From positions 1 to 44,157 of the forward strand of contig JAFZPV010000020.1 in NCBI GenBank assembly GCA_017552535.1: a DNA stretch of 44,157 nt, read 5' to 3'. Below, in pieces: positions 1 through 8,245 of this stretch. Source of the DNA: Clostridia bacterium. GTDB taxonomy: Bacteria; Bacillota; Clostridia; Christensenellales; Aristaeellaceae. Positions within the stretch are counted from its first letter, which is position 1; every line of letters begins with the position of its first letter. The notes under the pieces are model-generated. The model did no database searches. It saw only the letters and a program-made list of their open reading frames with translations, and was not told where the DNA came from. The translations under genes and the position numbers were made by a program.

Positions 1-4
1 TCAG

Positions 5-120
5 AAAAAACTGAAAACCTGTTGCACAAGTTTGTGAAAGATTGACGTTTCGGAATGAATCAGGTTCAAATGTATCAAAAACTGAACCGCCGGAAATGAA
101 ATCTCATTTCATTTTCGGCG
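5..120 (-). repeat. Structured intergenic repeat, copy A
   Basis: Read on the minus strand, this follows the rarA stop and matches a second copy at 36309-36423 on the plus strand. By hand alignment about 90 of 116 positions agree, with one gap. It opens with a 15-bp inverted repeat (88-102 against 106-120; one pair is G-U on one strand and A-C on the other). It keeps a central GATACATT block and a CCGAAACGT block, then a second pairing (AACCTG with CAGGTT), and ends in a run of six T. Both copies lie just 3' of a gene in the same orientation, so it may be a 3'-end RNA structure or terminator, or a mobile palindromic repeat. The copy may continue beyond the window edge. Confidence 0.75.
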
Positions 121-141
121 AGGGGCTGTGAAACAGCCCCT
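121..141 (-). terminator. Hairpin just after rarA
   Basis: A 9-bp perfect inverted repeat (121-129 with 133-141, GAA loop on the plus strand) begins 7 nt after the rarA stop codon. No T-run follows it directly. The next T-run in the minus direction belongs to repeat copy A, so the two structures may act together as the 3' end of the rarA transcript. Confidence 0.45.
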
Positions 142-148
142 GCCGCAG

Positions 149-1474
149 TCACTTTTCATTCTTCCAGCGTATGATCTCTTCCAGCCTTTGGGACACCTGC
201 TTTTCGGCGCCCTGGTCGGTGGGCACGTAGTAGCGCCTGCCTGCCAGGCTGTCGGGAAGGCACTGCATTTTCGTGAGCTTTTCCTTTGTGTCGTGGGCGT
301 ACTGGTAGCCCTTGCCGTAGGAAAGCTGCTTCATCAGGTCGGTGGGGGCGTTGCGGATCTGCAGCGGCACCGGCTCGGCAGGCGCTTCGCTCACGTCTTT
401 GGCGGCCATGCCCCGGGCGACGTACACGGCGTTTGATTTGGGCGCCATGGACAGGTATACCGCCGCGTGGGCCAGATGCACGTCGCACTCCGGCATGCCC
501 AGGAAGGTGCAGGCCTGATACGCCGCCACCGCCAGGGGCAGCGCGGCGGAATCCGCCATGCCCACGTCTTCGCTGGCGAAGCGCACCAGCCGGCGGGCGA
601 TGTACAGCGGGTCCTCCCCGCCGTCCAGCATGCGGCTGAGCCAGTACACGGCGGCGTCCGGGTCGGAGTTGCGCATGGATTTATGCAGGGCGCTGATGAG
701 GTTATAGTGCTCCTCGCCCTTTTTGTCGTACAGCAGCGAGCGGCGGTTGGTGCACTCCGTCAAGATCTCGCGGGTAACGGTGATGGCGCCGTCCCGGTCC
801 GTCGGAGCGTTCAGTACGGCCATCTCCAGGGTGTTGAGCGCCGTGCGGGCGTCGCCGTTTGCGAAGCGGGCGATGGCCGCGATCTCGTCTTCCCCGATGT
901 GTACGGGCATATTGCCGAATCCCCGGGGATCATTGAGGGCGTTACGGATCAGCTCCTGAAGGTCCGCCTCCTCCAGCGCCTTCATCACGAACACCTTGCA
1001 GCGGCTCAGGAGCGCGCTGTTGATCTCGAAGGAGGGGTTTTCGGTGGTGGCGCCGATCAGGATGATGCTGCCCTTTTCCACATAGGGCAGAAACGCGTCC
1101 TGCTGGGCTTTGTTGAAGCGGTGGATCTCGTCCACGAACAGTATGGTCTTCAGCCCGCTCCTCCGCCCGCGCTCGGCCTGCTCCATCACGGCCTTGATCT
1201 CCTTGATGCCGCTGGTGACCGCGCTGAAATCGATGAACTCACTTTTTGAGGTGAGGGCGATGATGCGCGCCAGCGTGGTCTTGCCCACGCCCGGCGGCCC
1301 CCAGAAGATCATGGAGGATATGGCGTCGTGCTCGATCAGGTTGCGAAGCATCCGCCCTTTTCCGATCAGATGCTTTTGACCCACATAGCTGTCCAGCGTT
1401 TCGGGACGCAGACGGCTCGCCAGCGGCTGGGAGCCGCCGGTGGGGGAAGAATCGAAAATGCCTATCTGTTCCAT
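149..1474 (-). CDS. rarA: Replication-associated recombination protein A (RarA/MgsA), AAA+ ATPase
   Basis: This encodes a 441-aa clamp-loader-like AAA+ ATPase that acts at stalled replication forks. Visible motifs are the Walker A GPPGVGKTT (about residues 59-67), the family-typical Walker B stretch VDEIHRFNKAQQD, the sensor segment GATTENPSFE and the LLSRC arginine-finger region, followed by the C-terminal helical domain of the family. The frame is open further upstream, but the ATG at 1474 is preceded by AGGAAA at good spacing and leaves 31 nt after the msrA stop. Using it removes an otherwise large overlap with msrA. The length is normal for the family. It is probably cotranscribed with msrA upstream. 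Confidence 0.95.
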   Translation of the reverse strand: MEQIGIFDSSPTGGSQPLASRLRPETLDSYVGQKHLIGKGRMLRNLIEHDAISSMIFWGPPGVGKTTLARIIALTSKSEFIDFSAVTSGIKEIKAVMEQAERGRRSGLKTILFVDEIHRFNKAQQDAFLPYVEKGSIILIGATTENPSFEINSALLSRCKVFVMKALEEADLQELIRNALNDPRGFGNMPVHIGEDEIAAIARFANGDARTALNTLEMAVLNAPTDRDGAITVTREILTECTNRRSLLYDKKGEEHYNLISALHKSMRNSDPDAAVYWLSRMLDGGEDPLYIARRLVRFASEDVGMADSAALPLAVAAYQACTFLGMPECDVHLAHAAVYLSMAPKSNAVYVARGMAAKDVSEAPAEPVPLQIRNAPTDLMKQLSYGKGYQYAHDTKEKLTKMQCLPDSLAGRRYYVPTDQGAEKQVSQRLEEIIRWKNEK

Positions 1475-1505
1475 ACTTTTTCCTGTGCCCGGCAGCCCGG
1501 ACGGG

Positions 1506-2003
1506 TCAGACGTGCTTTTTGCTGTTTCTGCCGGACAGCTCCATTTCTTCGGCGAGAGCCTCCGGGTGTTTGAGGTCATAATCCTGATGGTATTCTTCGG
1601 CTTCGTAGAAGCGCTTGAATGGTTCTATCGCCACGCAGGCTTCCCGGCCCGCGCTGCGGCCCAGGTCGGCCACAGCCTTTTCGGCTTTTTCGCGCTCCTC
1701 TTCGCCCTGATAATACACCGCCAGGGTGTAGGAGCGGCCGCGGTCGATGAACTGCCCGCCTTCGTCGAAGGGGTCCACGTTTGCCAGAAAAGAAGCAAAC
1801 AGCTCTTCGTAGGAAAGCGCGGATTCGTCGTACGTCACGGCCACCGTCTCCCGGTGCCCGGTCTTCTGGGCCTTCACGTCCTGATACGAGGGCGATTCCT
1901 CATCGCCGCCGCAGTAGCCGCTCACCACGTTTTTCACGCCCGGAAGGCGGAACGCCGGAGCGATGCACCAAAAGCATCCGCCGGCAAAATACGCTGTTTT
2001 CAT
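1506..2003 (-). CDS. msrA: Peptide-methionine (S)-S-oxide reductase
   Basis: This 165-aa MsrA reduces methionine-S-sulfoxide in oxidised proteins. The N-terminal GGCFWC motif puts the catalytic Cys at residue 10 with a second Cys at 13. GHRETV (around residue 50) carries the conserved acid, and YHQDY lies near the C-terminus. The residue usually seen as Glu two positions after the GCFWC motif is Ala here (CIAPAF), a variant I associate with short clostridial MsrA proteins. The start has an AGGAAAA ribosome binding site. It sits between mutY and rarA on the same strand, a small repair and oxidative-damage cluster. Confidence 0.95.
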   Translation of the reverse strand: MKTAYFAGGCFWCIAPAFRLPGVKNVVSGYCGGDEESPSYQDVKAQKTGHRETVAVTYDESALSYEELFASFLANVDPFDEGGQFIDRGRSYTLAVYYQGEEEREKAEKAVADLGRSAGREACVAIEPFKRFYEAEEYHQDYDLKHPEALAEEMELSGRNSKKHV

Positions 2004-2042
2004 AACCGTTTTCCTGTTCTTTTCTGTTTGGTTTTATAACTG

Positions 2043-2059
2043 CGCGGAGCGTCTCCGCG
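2043..2059 (-). terminator. Short hairpin after mutY
   Basis: A perfect 7-bp inverted repeat (2043-2049 with 2053-2059, loop CGT) directly abuts the mutY stop codon. The following minus-strand sequence is only moderately T-rich, so this is at best a weak terminator or an mRNA-end stabiliser. Confidence 0.35.
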
Positions 2060-3097
2060 TCAAATCTCTTCCAGGACCAGGCGGCGGAAAGGCTCCATGG
2101 CAGAGGGCATGGGCAGCGCCAGGAGCTGCTCCCTGTCCACGGCCTGAAAGCCTTCCCGCTCAACAAGGTCAGTTTTCACCGTGAAGCCGCGCATATGCCA
2201 TATCAGGTGGGTAAAAACGTGATCAAAATCCGCCGCAGGCTGTGCCGTTTCATGCGTTATGCCGTTTTCCGCCAGCACCTCCCGCCAGGAAAAGCCGTCA
2301 GGCCAGGGCAGGTTCACGAACTCGTACAGCCCGTTCAGAAGCTTTTCCGCCCGCTTTCGCACCAGCACCTTTTTTCCGTCCGTCACCAGGGCGATCAGCC
2401 TGCGCTCCTGCCTCTTTTCGGGCTTCGGAGCCTTTACGGGCAGGCACAGCGCGTTGCCGTTACGATGTCCCAGGCACCAGGGCGCCGCGGGACAGCTTTC
2501 GCACAGCACTTTTTTGGGCAGGCACACCAGGTTGCCCATCCCCATGAGCGCCTGGTTGAACTCGCCCGCGCCTTCAAAAGGCAAGATGCTTTCGCCGAAT
2601 GCCCTGAGGCGCGCCCGGACGGCGGGCAGGTCAGAGATGCCCGTTTCCCCCGTTATCCGGCTGAGCACCCGCACGCCGTTGCCGTCCAGGGCCAGCTCCC
2701 TTTTTCCGAAAGCGATGGAGCTCACCGCCGCGGATACGTATTCCCCGCAGCCGGGCAGCTTTTTCAGTTCTTCCCTGCTTTCCGGCAGACGTCCGCCATA
2801 CGCCTCACAAACGACTTGCATGGCACGCACCAGGTTCCGTGCCCGGGTGTAATAGCCCAGGCCTTCCCACAGCTTGTTTACCAACTCCTGGGGAGCCTGC
2901 GCCAGTGACGCGGGATCAGGAAACGCCAGCAGAAAGCGCCCGTAGTATTTTTTCACCGTCTCCGTGCGGGTCTGCTGGAGCATGATCTCGGAAACGTACA
3001 CGCGGTACGGGTCCGTTTCGCCGCGCCAGGGCAGGTCCCGGGCGGTCAGGCTGTGCCAGGAAAGGACCGCCTTCGTCAGTGGATGCATATTCTTCAT
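2060..3097 (-). CDS. mutY: A/G-specific adenine DNA glycosylase MutY
   Basis: This 345-aa base-excision repair enzyme removes adenine mispaired with 8-oxoguanine. The catalytic Glu37 lies in SEIMLQQTRTETV. The helix-hairpin-helix loop is LPGCGEYVS (114-122), and the catalytic Asp138 lies in ALDGNGVRV. A four-cysteine cluster at 192, 199, 202 and 208 (C-x6-C-x2-C-x5-C) would hold the 4Fe-4S centre. The C-terminal third is the NUDIX-like 8-oxoG recognition domain. No strong ribosome binding site precedes either ATG (residue 1 or 4), so the exact start is uncertain. A terminator separates it from the ATPase gene upstream. Confidence 0.95.
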   Translation of the reverse strand: MKNMHPLTKAVLSWHSLTARDLPWRGETDPYRVYVSEIMLQQTRTETVKKYYGRFLLAFPDPASLAQAPQELVNKLWEGLGYYTRARNLVRAMQVVCEAYGGRLPESREELKKLPGCGEYVSAAVSSIAFGKRELALDGNGVRVLSRITGETGISDLPAVRARLRAFGESILPFEGAGEFNQALMGMGNLVCLPKKVLCESCPAAPWCLGHRNGNALCLPVKAPKPEKRQERRLIALVTDGKKVLVRKRAEKLLNGLYEFVNLPWPDGFSWREVLAENGITHETAQPAADFDHVFTHLIWHMRGFTVKTDLVEREGFQAVDREQLLALPMPSAMEPFRRLVLEEI

Positions 3098-3112
3098 TCA
3101 GGCCGCTTTTAT

Positions 3113-3162
3113 GAAAAAACAGCCGCCCGGCGCGCAAAGCCGCGTAAACCGCCGGGACGGCT
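3113..3162 (-). terminator. Rho-independent terminator after the AAA+ ATPase gene
   Basis: A 12-bp GC-rich stem (3121-3132 with 3150-3162, one bulged A) is followed on the minus strand by GTTTTTTC. The plus-strand side also carries a run of five T, so it could work in both directions. It lies 24 nt past the stop of the ATPase gene. Confidence 0.8.
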
Positions 3163-3186
3163 CGTTTTTCCGTACGTCCGCAGGCG

Positions 3187-5598
3187 TCAGACGTCCGGCA
3201 GGGCGATGGGATCGTTGAGCAGGGAAACGCTCATGGGCATGTCGCAGAGGATCTCGGGCAGGCGGCTGATGAGGGCGGGCTTCGCGGTGGCCAAAATGTG
3301 CGGCAGCGCGCGCTGCGCCACGGCGCGGTCCAGGGCTTCGATGGGATCGCCAGTCATCAGCGGGATGACCGCCGCGCAGTAGGCGTACATGTCCCCCTGG
3401 GTGCGGGGAGAGATGCGCACGCCCTCCGAGGCGAGTTTTTCGCTCAGAACGCGGAACCGATTCAGGATCACGCCGGGCACCTCCGCATCGGTATTGAATA
3501 TGCGGCGGATCGATTCCAGCGTGGGCGCCTTGTCCGTTTTCGGCAGGGGCTGCGCCCGCAGCCAAGTGCCTTCTTCGTCGTTTTTCAGGCGGATAAAGAA
3601 CGCCCTGTCCAGCAGCCTCGGCTGCAGCGGATAGCCGATCTGGTCGTCCAGGCAGGTCATCAGGATCGTGAAGCCTTCCTTTTTGCACTGGTCGGCAAAG
3701 GACAGCGCGCCCCGGGACTGGTCCACTACGGGCTGGGAATTCACGTCATCCAGCAGCACGAACCGGGGCGTCAGGCGGTCGTTTGCCCGCAGCAGCTCCC
3801 GGAAGGCGGGATGCTTCAGCGGCTGGCCGACTTCCGCGCCCAGATGCGCATAGCGGGAGGCGTCCGTCTGGGTGAGGCCCAGCGCGCCCGCCAGCGCGTC
3901 CGCCATCCAGGTCTTGCCCACGCCCGTGGGGCCGGAGAACATCACGATCTCGCCCAGCGCAAGGCAGGCTAAAAGGTTCAGCGCCTCGTCGTGGCTTATC
4001 TTGCGGCCCAGCGCCTCAAAGCGGCAGCGAAGGTCGCTGATCAGCTGCGCGGCCGTGGGTTCGTACACCTCGGGAACGCCGTGATATACGTCGGAATCGA
4101 TGCGCTCGTCCATCGTAAGCATCTGTGCGGCGCGGGTGAACATGACGTACTTTAGAAATTCGTTGTCCAGAAGCGCCTTGCTTTCGCTGGAGAGCAGATG
4201 CTCGGCTTCCGCCTGGGTCTGGCGGGCGCTCTCGGCGGCGCGCAGGCGGGATTCGCACTCCTGCTTCAGGCGCTGCTTTTCTTCTTCCAGGCCGCGGATC
4301 TCCTCCTGATGCGCGGCACGGGTCTCTTCCATGATCTCCCCGCGCATCTGAAGGCGGTTGTTTTTCAGCGTGTCGATCTCGCGGAGCAAGTGCAGCCTCT
4401 CGGCTTCCAGGTCGTTGAGCGCCTCGCCGGCTTCCTTCTGCCCGGACGGAGCTTTTGCCGCCGCGCCCATGCTCTCGGGCAGTTCGTCCAGCTGCATCAG
4501 CTTCTGGATCAGCGCGGGACGGCCCTCGCGCAGCTTCCACGCCTCCTCCAGGGCCTGCTTCGCCCTGTCGATGGGGCTCACCACGGGGCGGCCCGTTTCC
4601 TGACCCGGGATCGCGGCGCCCAGCTGCTCGATGCGGGAATGCCGCCAGCCTTCGTCCACGATCTCGCTTAACGACCTGCTGCGGCGGGGATTCAGGCCCA
4701 GCTGGCCGTCGAATACGCCCACGCGGCTGTTTCTTCTGTCATCACAGCGCTTTTCCTCATGGCACCTGTCCTTGGGGGTCTCAGGCCGGCGGCAGTTTCT
4801 GACCTCCGGTTTTTCCTGGGCCTTTTCCGTTCCATCAGCGGCCTGGTCTGTATCCTTTACGGGGTTCGGCAGAGAAGCTTCCCGGCTGCTGGCTTCGGCA
4901 TCCGGCTTTTCCGGCGCGGAGGCGTTTTCTTCCGCCGGCGCGGTTTCTTTTTCAACGGGCTTCATCTCTGCGCAGGCGGCGATGAATTCCGGAGATATCC
5001 AGATCTTCACTTCCCGGCCGTCCCGCGTGAAGACGTGCACGTTTTCGTCCGGCAGCTCCATGGGAGGACAGTACTCGTCGGGCGTAAATGCGATCGCGCC
5101 CAGCTCCTGGGACATTTCCGGCACGAACGGGCCCCTCAGCCGTCCCTCTTCCTGGAAGAGGACCTTGTGGGTGTATACGTTTTCTCCCGCCCGCATCGCG
5201 GCCACGCCGCCGGGGCCGTTGTCCGGGTCCACCACTTCCATGATCTGGCTGTCGGGACAGGCGGTGATCACGTCGGAATATACGATGTTGCGGTTGAATT
5301 CTCCCTTTTCGGCGGAATAGTTTTTGTTGGAGCGGATCTTGTCGTTTTCGCCCGTGTGGCGGATCAGGTCCAGCAGGCAGTAGCCGCCCAGGGTGCGCAT
5401 GCGGGTCTTGAAGCGCAGTGCCTCGTTTTTGTCCGGAACGATGCGGATGCCGCCTTCGTCGGGATACAGCTCCTTTGCGTCGGAAATCGGTGAGAGCGCG
5501 CCGTCTTCAAAGGTGAATAACGGGCGAATGCGGAAATAAGATTTCTGAGGATTGTCCTCTTCCAACTGACAGAACGTGATCTTTCCGGGCAGCGTCAT
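3187..5598 (-). CDS. Uncharacterised AAA+ ATPase (McrB/MoxR-like) with novel N-terminal domain and coiled coil
   Basis: This 803-aa protein has four parts. Residues 1-215 form an N-terminal domain I cannot assign, with motifs such as IRIVPDKNEALRF and LGGYCLLDLIRH. A low-complexity Pro/Glu/Ala linker covers about 216-300. A charged coiled coil lies at about 390-480. The C-terminal AAA+ module has Walker A GPTGVGKT at 556-563, Walker B FVLLDD near 614 and a PRLLDRAFFIRL arginine-finger segment. The start at 5598 has a perfect AGGAGG and a strong promoter at 5656-5684; the frame stays open further upstream only as the antisense of glgC. AAA_5/McrB-like motors remodel protein or nucleic-acid substrates, but no McrC, VWA or nuclease partner is adjacent. 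The function is unknown. Confidence 0.85.
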   Translation of the reverse strand: MTLPGKITFCQLEEDNPQKSYFRIRPLFTFEDGALSPISDAKELYPDEGGIRIVPDKNEALRFKTRMRTLGGYCLLDLIRHTGENDKIRSNKNYSAEKGEFNRNIVYSDVITACPDSQIMEVVDPDNGPGGVAAMRAGENVYTHKVLFQEEGRLRGPFVPEMSQELGAIAFTPDEYCPPMELPDENVHVFTRDGREVKIWISPEFIAACAEMKPVEKETAPAEENASAPEKPDAEASSREASLPNPVKDTDQAADGTEKAQEKPEVRNCRRPETPKDRCHEEKRCDDRRNSRVGVFDGQLGLNPRRSRSLSEIVDEGWRHSRIEQLGAAIPGQETGRPVVSPIDRAKQALEEAWKLREGRPALIQKLMQLDELPESMGAAAKAPSGQKEAGEALNDLEAERLHLLREIDTLKNNRLQMRGEIMEETRAAHQEEIRGLEEEKQRLKQECESRLRAAESARQTQAEAEHLLSSESKALLDNEFLKYVMFTRAAQMLTMDERIDSDVYHGVPEVYEPTAAQLISDLRCRFEALGRKISHDEALNLLACLALGEIVMFSGPTGVGKTWMADALAGALGLTQTDASRYAHLGAEVGQPLKHPAFRELLRANDRLTPRFVLLDDVNSQPVVDQSRGALSFADQCKKEGFTILMTCLDDQIGYPLQPRLLDRAFFIRLKNDEEGTWLRAQPLPKTDKAPTLESIRRIFNTDAEVPGVILNRFRVLSEKLASEGVRISPRTQGDMYAYCAAVIPLMTGDPIEALDRAVAQRALPHILATAKPALISRLPEILCDMPMSVSLLNDPIALPDV

Positions 5599-5655
5599 AA
5601 AAGGCCTCCTACGATAAAAAAATAAAAATTTTGCATATTTCTTTCGCAACTTATC

Positions 5656-5684
5656 ATTATATATCCAATTTCCATTTGCGTCAA
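5656..5684 (-). promoter_or_regulatory. Sigma-A promoter of the AAA+ ATPase gene
   Basis: On the minus strand, -35 TTGACG (5679-5684) and -10 TATAAT (5656-5661) are separated by exactly 17 bp. The region is AT-rich. Transcription would start about 50 nt before the ATG. Confidence 0.85.
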
Positions 5685-5739
5685 CGAAAAAATTTTCCAA
5701 TATTTGCAGTTTTATGTAGAAATGGAAAAGAATTTGCGC

Positions 5740-5745
5740 TATAAT
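5740..5745 (+). promoter_or_regulatory. Probable -10 element of the glg operon
   Basis: A perfect TATAAT lies 42 nt before the glgC start, within the AT-rich gap shared with the divergent ATPase gene. No good -35 hexamer stands at 16-18 bp, so activator dependence or an alternative promoter is possible. Confidence 0.55.
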
Positions 5746-5787
5746 AGGCTTGGTGCAATATGAATGACAAAAGGAGGCCCATCCCTT

Positions 5788-6978
5788 ATGAGAAGCAAAC
5801 GCGTCATCGCCATGCTGCTGGCAGGCGGCCAGGGCTCCCGCCTTGGTTTGCTCACCCGCGTCATGGCCAAGCCTGCCGTGCCCTTCGGCGGCCGCTATCG
5901 CATAATCGATTTTCCTCTTTCCAACTGCTCCAATTCGGGCATCGATACGGTGGGCGTGCTCACCCAGTATCAGCCCCTGGAGCTCAACAGCTACATCGGC
6001 TCCGGTGCCAGCTGGGACCTGGACCTGAACGGCGGCGGCGTATACGTGCTGCCTCCCTACGTACAGGGCAGTGAGGGCCGCTGGTATTCCGGCACGGCCA
6101 ACGCCATTTACCAGAACCTGAGCTTTATCGAGCAGTACGATCCCGAATACGTGCTGATCCTCTCGGGCGACCACATCTACAAAATGGACTACAGCGCCAT
6201 GCTGGACGCCCACATCGAAAAGAACGCGAACATCACCATCGCCGTGCGGCCTGTGCCCTGGGCGGAAGCGCCGAGCTTCGGCATCATGAACACCGACAGC
6301 GAAAGCCGCATCCTGGAATTCGAGGAAAAGCCCAAGCAGCCCAAGAGCAACCTGGCCTCCATGGGCGTATACATCTTCACCTTCTCCCAGCTCAAAAAAT
6401 ACCTGACTGAAGACAACGCCGATCCAAACAGCAAAAACGACTTCGGCAAAAACATCATCCCCAAGATGCTCTCCGACGGCAAGCGCCTTTACGCCTACGC
6501 CTTCGAGGGCTACTGGAAGGACGTGGGCACCATCTCCAGCCTCTGGGAAGCCCATATGGATCTGCTCAAAAATCCGCCCGAGGTGGACCTGAACGACCGC
6601 CGCTGGCCGGTGTACGCCAAGAGTCCCATCATGCCGCCGCACTATATCGGCCCTGAAGGCAGGGTGGAAAACAGCATGATCACCGAAGGCTGCGAGATCT
6701 ACGGCAGCGTGTCCGGCTCCGTGCTGTCCGCGGGCGTCATCGTGGAAGAGGGCGCTGTGGTGGAAGACAGCGCCGTGATGCCCGGCTGCGTGATTAAGAA
6801 GGGCGCCCGGGTAAAGCGCGCCATCATCGCGGAGCAGACCGTGATCGGCGAAGGCTGCCAGGTAGGCGAAGACGAGGGCGACATCGCCCTGGTCGGTCAG
6901 GATACCCGCCTGCCCGCCGGATACAAGGTCCCCGCGGGCGCGCAGGTCAACAACGAAACCATACAGGAGGGCAAATGA
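5788..6978 (+). CDS. glgC: Glucose-1-phosphate adenylyltransferase, catalytic subunit
   Basis: This 396-aa enzyme makes ADP-glucose from glucose-1-phosphate and ATP, the committed step of glycogen synthesis. The N-terminal nucleotidyltransferase domain shows [12 protein letters not shown] (pyrophosphorylase loop), [26 protein letters not shown] and YWKDVGT. The C-terminal part is the left-handed beta-helix repeat region. An ATG 24 nt upstream is in frame, but the AGGAGG at 5772-5777 lies inside that extension and fits the ATG at 5788. It overlaps the ribosome binding site region of glgD by one step, so the two are translated from one mRNA. Confidence 0.96.
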   Translation: MRSKRVIAMLLAGGQGSRLGLLTRVMAKPAVPFGGRYRIIDFPLSNCSNSGIDTVGVLTQYQPLELNSYIGSGASWDLDLNGGGVYVLPPYVQGSEGRWYSGTANAIYQNLSFIEQYDPEYVLILSGDHIYKMDYSAMLDAHIEKNANITIAVRPVPWAEAPSFGIMNTDSESRILEFEEKPKQPKSNLASMGVYIFTFSQLKKYLTEDNADPNSKNDFGKNIIPKMLSDGKRLYAYAFEGYWKDVGTISSLWEAHMDLLKNPPEVDLNDRRWPVYAKSPIMPPHYIGPEGRVENSMITEGCEIYGSVSGSVLSAGVIVEEGAVVEDSAVMPGCVIKKGARVKRAIIAEQTVIGEGCQVGEDEGDIALVGQDTRLPAGYKVPAGAQVNNETIQEGK

Positions 6979-6979
6979 C

Positions 6980-8113
6980 ATGAAGGATGCAGTCGGCGTC
7001 ATCTACACCTCTAAAGATGAATTCAGCATGCGCGAGCTCTCCTCCAAGCGCTCCGTCACCGCGATCCCCATCGCGGCCAGATACCGCGTGGTGGACTTTC
7101 TTCTGTCCAACATGGTAAACAGCGGCATACGCAAGGTGGGCGTTCTGGTGCAGGGCAACTATCACTCCCTGATGGACCACCTGGGCAGCGGCAAGGCCTG
7201 GAACCTGCACACCCGCAACAACGGCCTGTTTCTTCTGCCCTCCCGCGGCAGCGAAGGCTCAGAAAACAGCTTCGGCCTTCTGGACGCCCTCAAGGCCAAT
7301 ATGGACTACCTCAGGCGTTCCCGCCAGGAATACGCCCTGATCGTGGGCGGCCGCATCGTATACAACGCCCGCTACGACGATATGATCCGCCAGCATGAGG
7401 AGACCGGCGCGGACGTGACCGTGATGTACACCCGCTTCGATCCCATGAACGCTGACTTTTCCGCCTCTTCTCCGGAAAGCCGCGCCTTTGTCACGGTGAA
7501 TGCCCAGGGCCAGGTGACCGACATGGAGATCAACCCCAACGTGATCACCTGCCCCAACATGCTCATGGACGTGGTGCTCATCAAGCGCACCCAGCTGATG
7601 CACCTGGCGGACATCGCCGCCGCCCACGGCTATCACGACCTGTATACCCACATCCTGCGCGGCGCGGTGGAAAACAAGACCATGAAGATCATGGGCTACG
7701 AGTACACGGGCTACTGGAAGCGCATGGAGACCATCAACAGCTACTACAACTTCAATATGGACCTGCTCAACAAGGACGTGCGCCGCGAGCTGTTCGGCGT
7801 GAACCCGGTGTTCACCAAGACCCGCGACGACGCGCCCACCAAGTACCTGCCCGGCGCGGACGTGAAGAACTCCCTGGTGGCCGACGGCTGCGAGATCGAG
7901 GGCCATGTGGAAAACAGCGTGCTGTTCCGCGGGGTGCACGTGGCCAAGGGCGCGAAGATCAAGGGCGCCATCATCATGCAGGACTGCTCCATCGGCGAGG
8001 ACGCCGAACTGGAAAACGTGATCCTGGACAAGGACGTGACCATTCTCAAGGGCGGCCGCATGATCGGCCCGAAGCACTATCCCATCGTGCTGGGCAAAAA
8101 CGTTACGGTATAA
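6980..8113 (+). CDS. glgD: Glucose-1-phosphate adenylyltransferase, regulatory-type subunit GlgD
   Basis: This 377-aa GlgC paralogue is the partner subunit of Firmicutes ADP-glucose pyrophosphorylase. The fold is kept (AARYRVVDFLLSNMVNSGI, YWKRMETINSYYN, C-terminal beta-helix repeats). The GGxGxRL catalytic loop of GlgC is replaced by a degenerate stretch near IYTSKDEFSMREL, as expected for a GlgD that is weakly active or inactive alone and modulates GlgC. The start codon lies 1 nt after the glgC stop, with AGGAGG inside the glgC 3' end, so translation is coupled. Confidence 0.95.
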   Translation: MKDAVGVIYTSKDEFSMRELSSKRSVTAIPIAARYRVVDFLLSNMVNSGIRKVGVLVQGNYHSLMDHLGSGKAWNLHTRNNGLFLLPSRGSEGSENSFGLLDALKANMDYLRRSRQEYALIVGGRIVYNARYDDMIRQHEETGADVTVMYTRFDPMNADFSASSPESRAFVTVNAQGQVTDMEINPNVITCPNMLMDVVLIKRTQLMHLADIAAAHGYHDLYTHILRGAVENKTMKIMGYEYTGYWKRMETINSYYNFNMDLLNKDVRRELFGVNPVFTKTRDDAPTKYLPGADVKNSLVADGCEIEGHVENSVLFRGVHVAKGAKIKGAIIMQDCSIGEDAELENVILDKDVTILKGGRMIGPKHYPIVLGKNVTV

Positions 8114-8120
8114 CCGTCTT

Positions 8121-8174
8121 CCGGCGGGAAGGCGCAAAGCGGCCAGCTGCGCTGCGTTTTCCCGGCCGGTTTTT
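8121..8174 (+). terminator. Possible attenuator hairpin between glgD and glgA
   Basis: CCGGCGGGAA at 8121-8130 can pair with TTCCCGGCCGG at 8159-8169 (one bulge), enclosing a further GC-rich imperfect hairpin, and TTTTT follows at 8170-8174. This looks like a partial terminator that could lower glgA expression relative to glgCD. The remainder of the glgD-glgA gap shows nothing else recognisable. Confidence 0.45.
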
Positions 8175-8245
8175 CCGCGCGGTCCTTTCGCAGGCGCGTC
8201 TGCCCGCGTCGGTAATGAATAACGCATCAGGAGTTGATTGAAACC

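Noticed and set aside
467-1249. Long plus-strand open frames across rarA and similar GC-rich genes
   Set aside because: They are antisense shadows of high-GC coding genes, with arginine-, proline- or histidine-rich translations and no ribosome binding sites.
5599-7002. Upstream in-frame continuation of the AAA+ ATPase frame over glgC
   Set aside because: It is the antisense of glgC, has no ribosome binding site, and the ATG at 5598 has a perfect AGGAGG and promoter.
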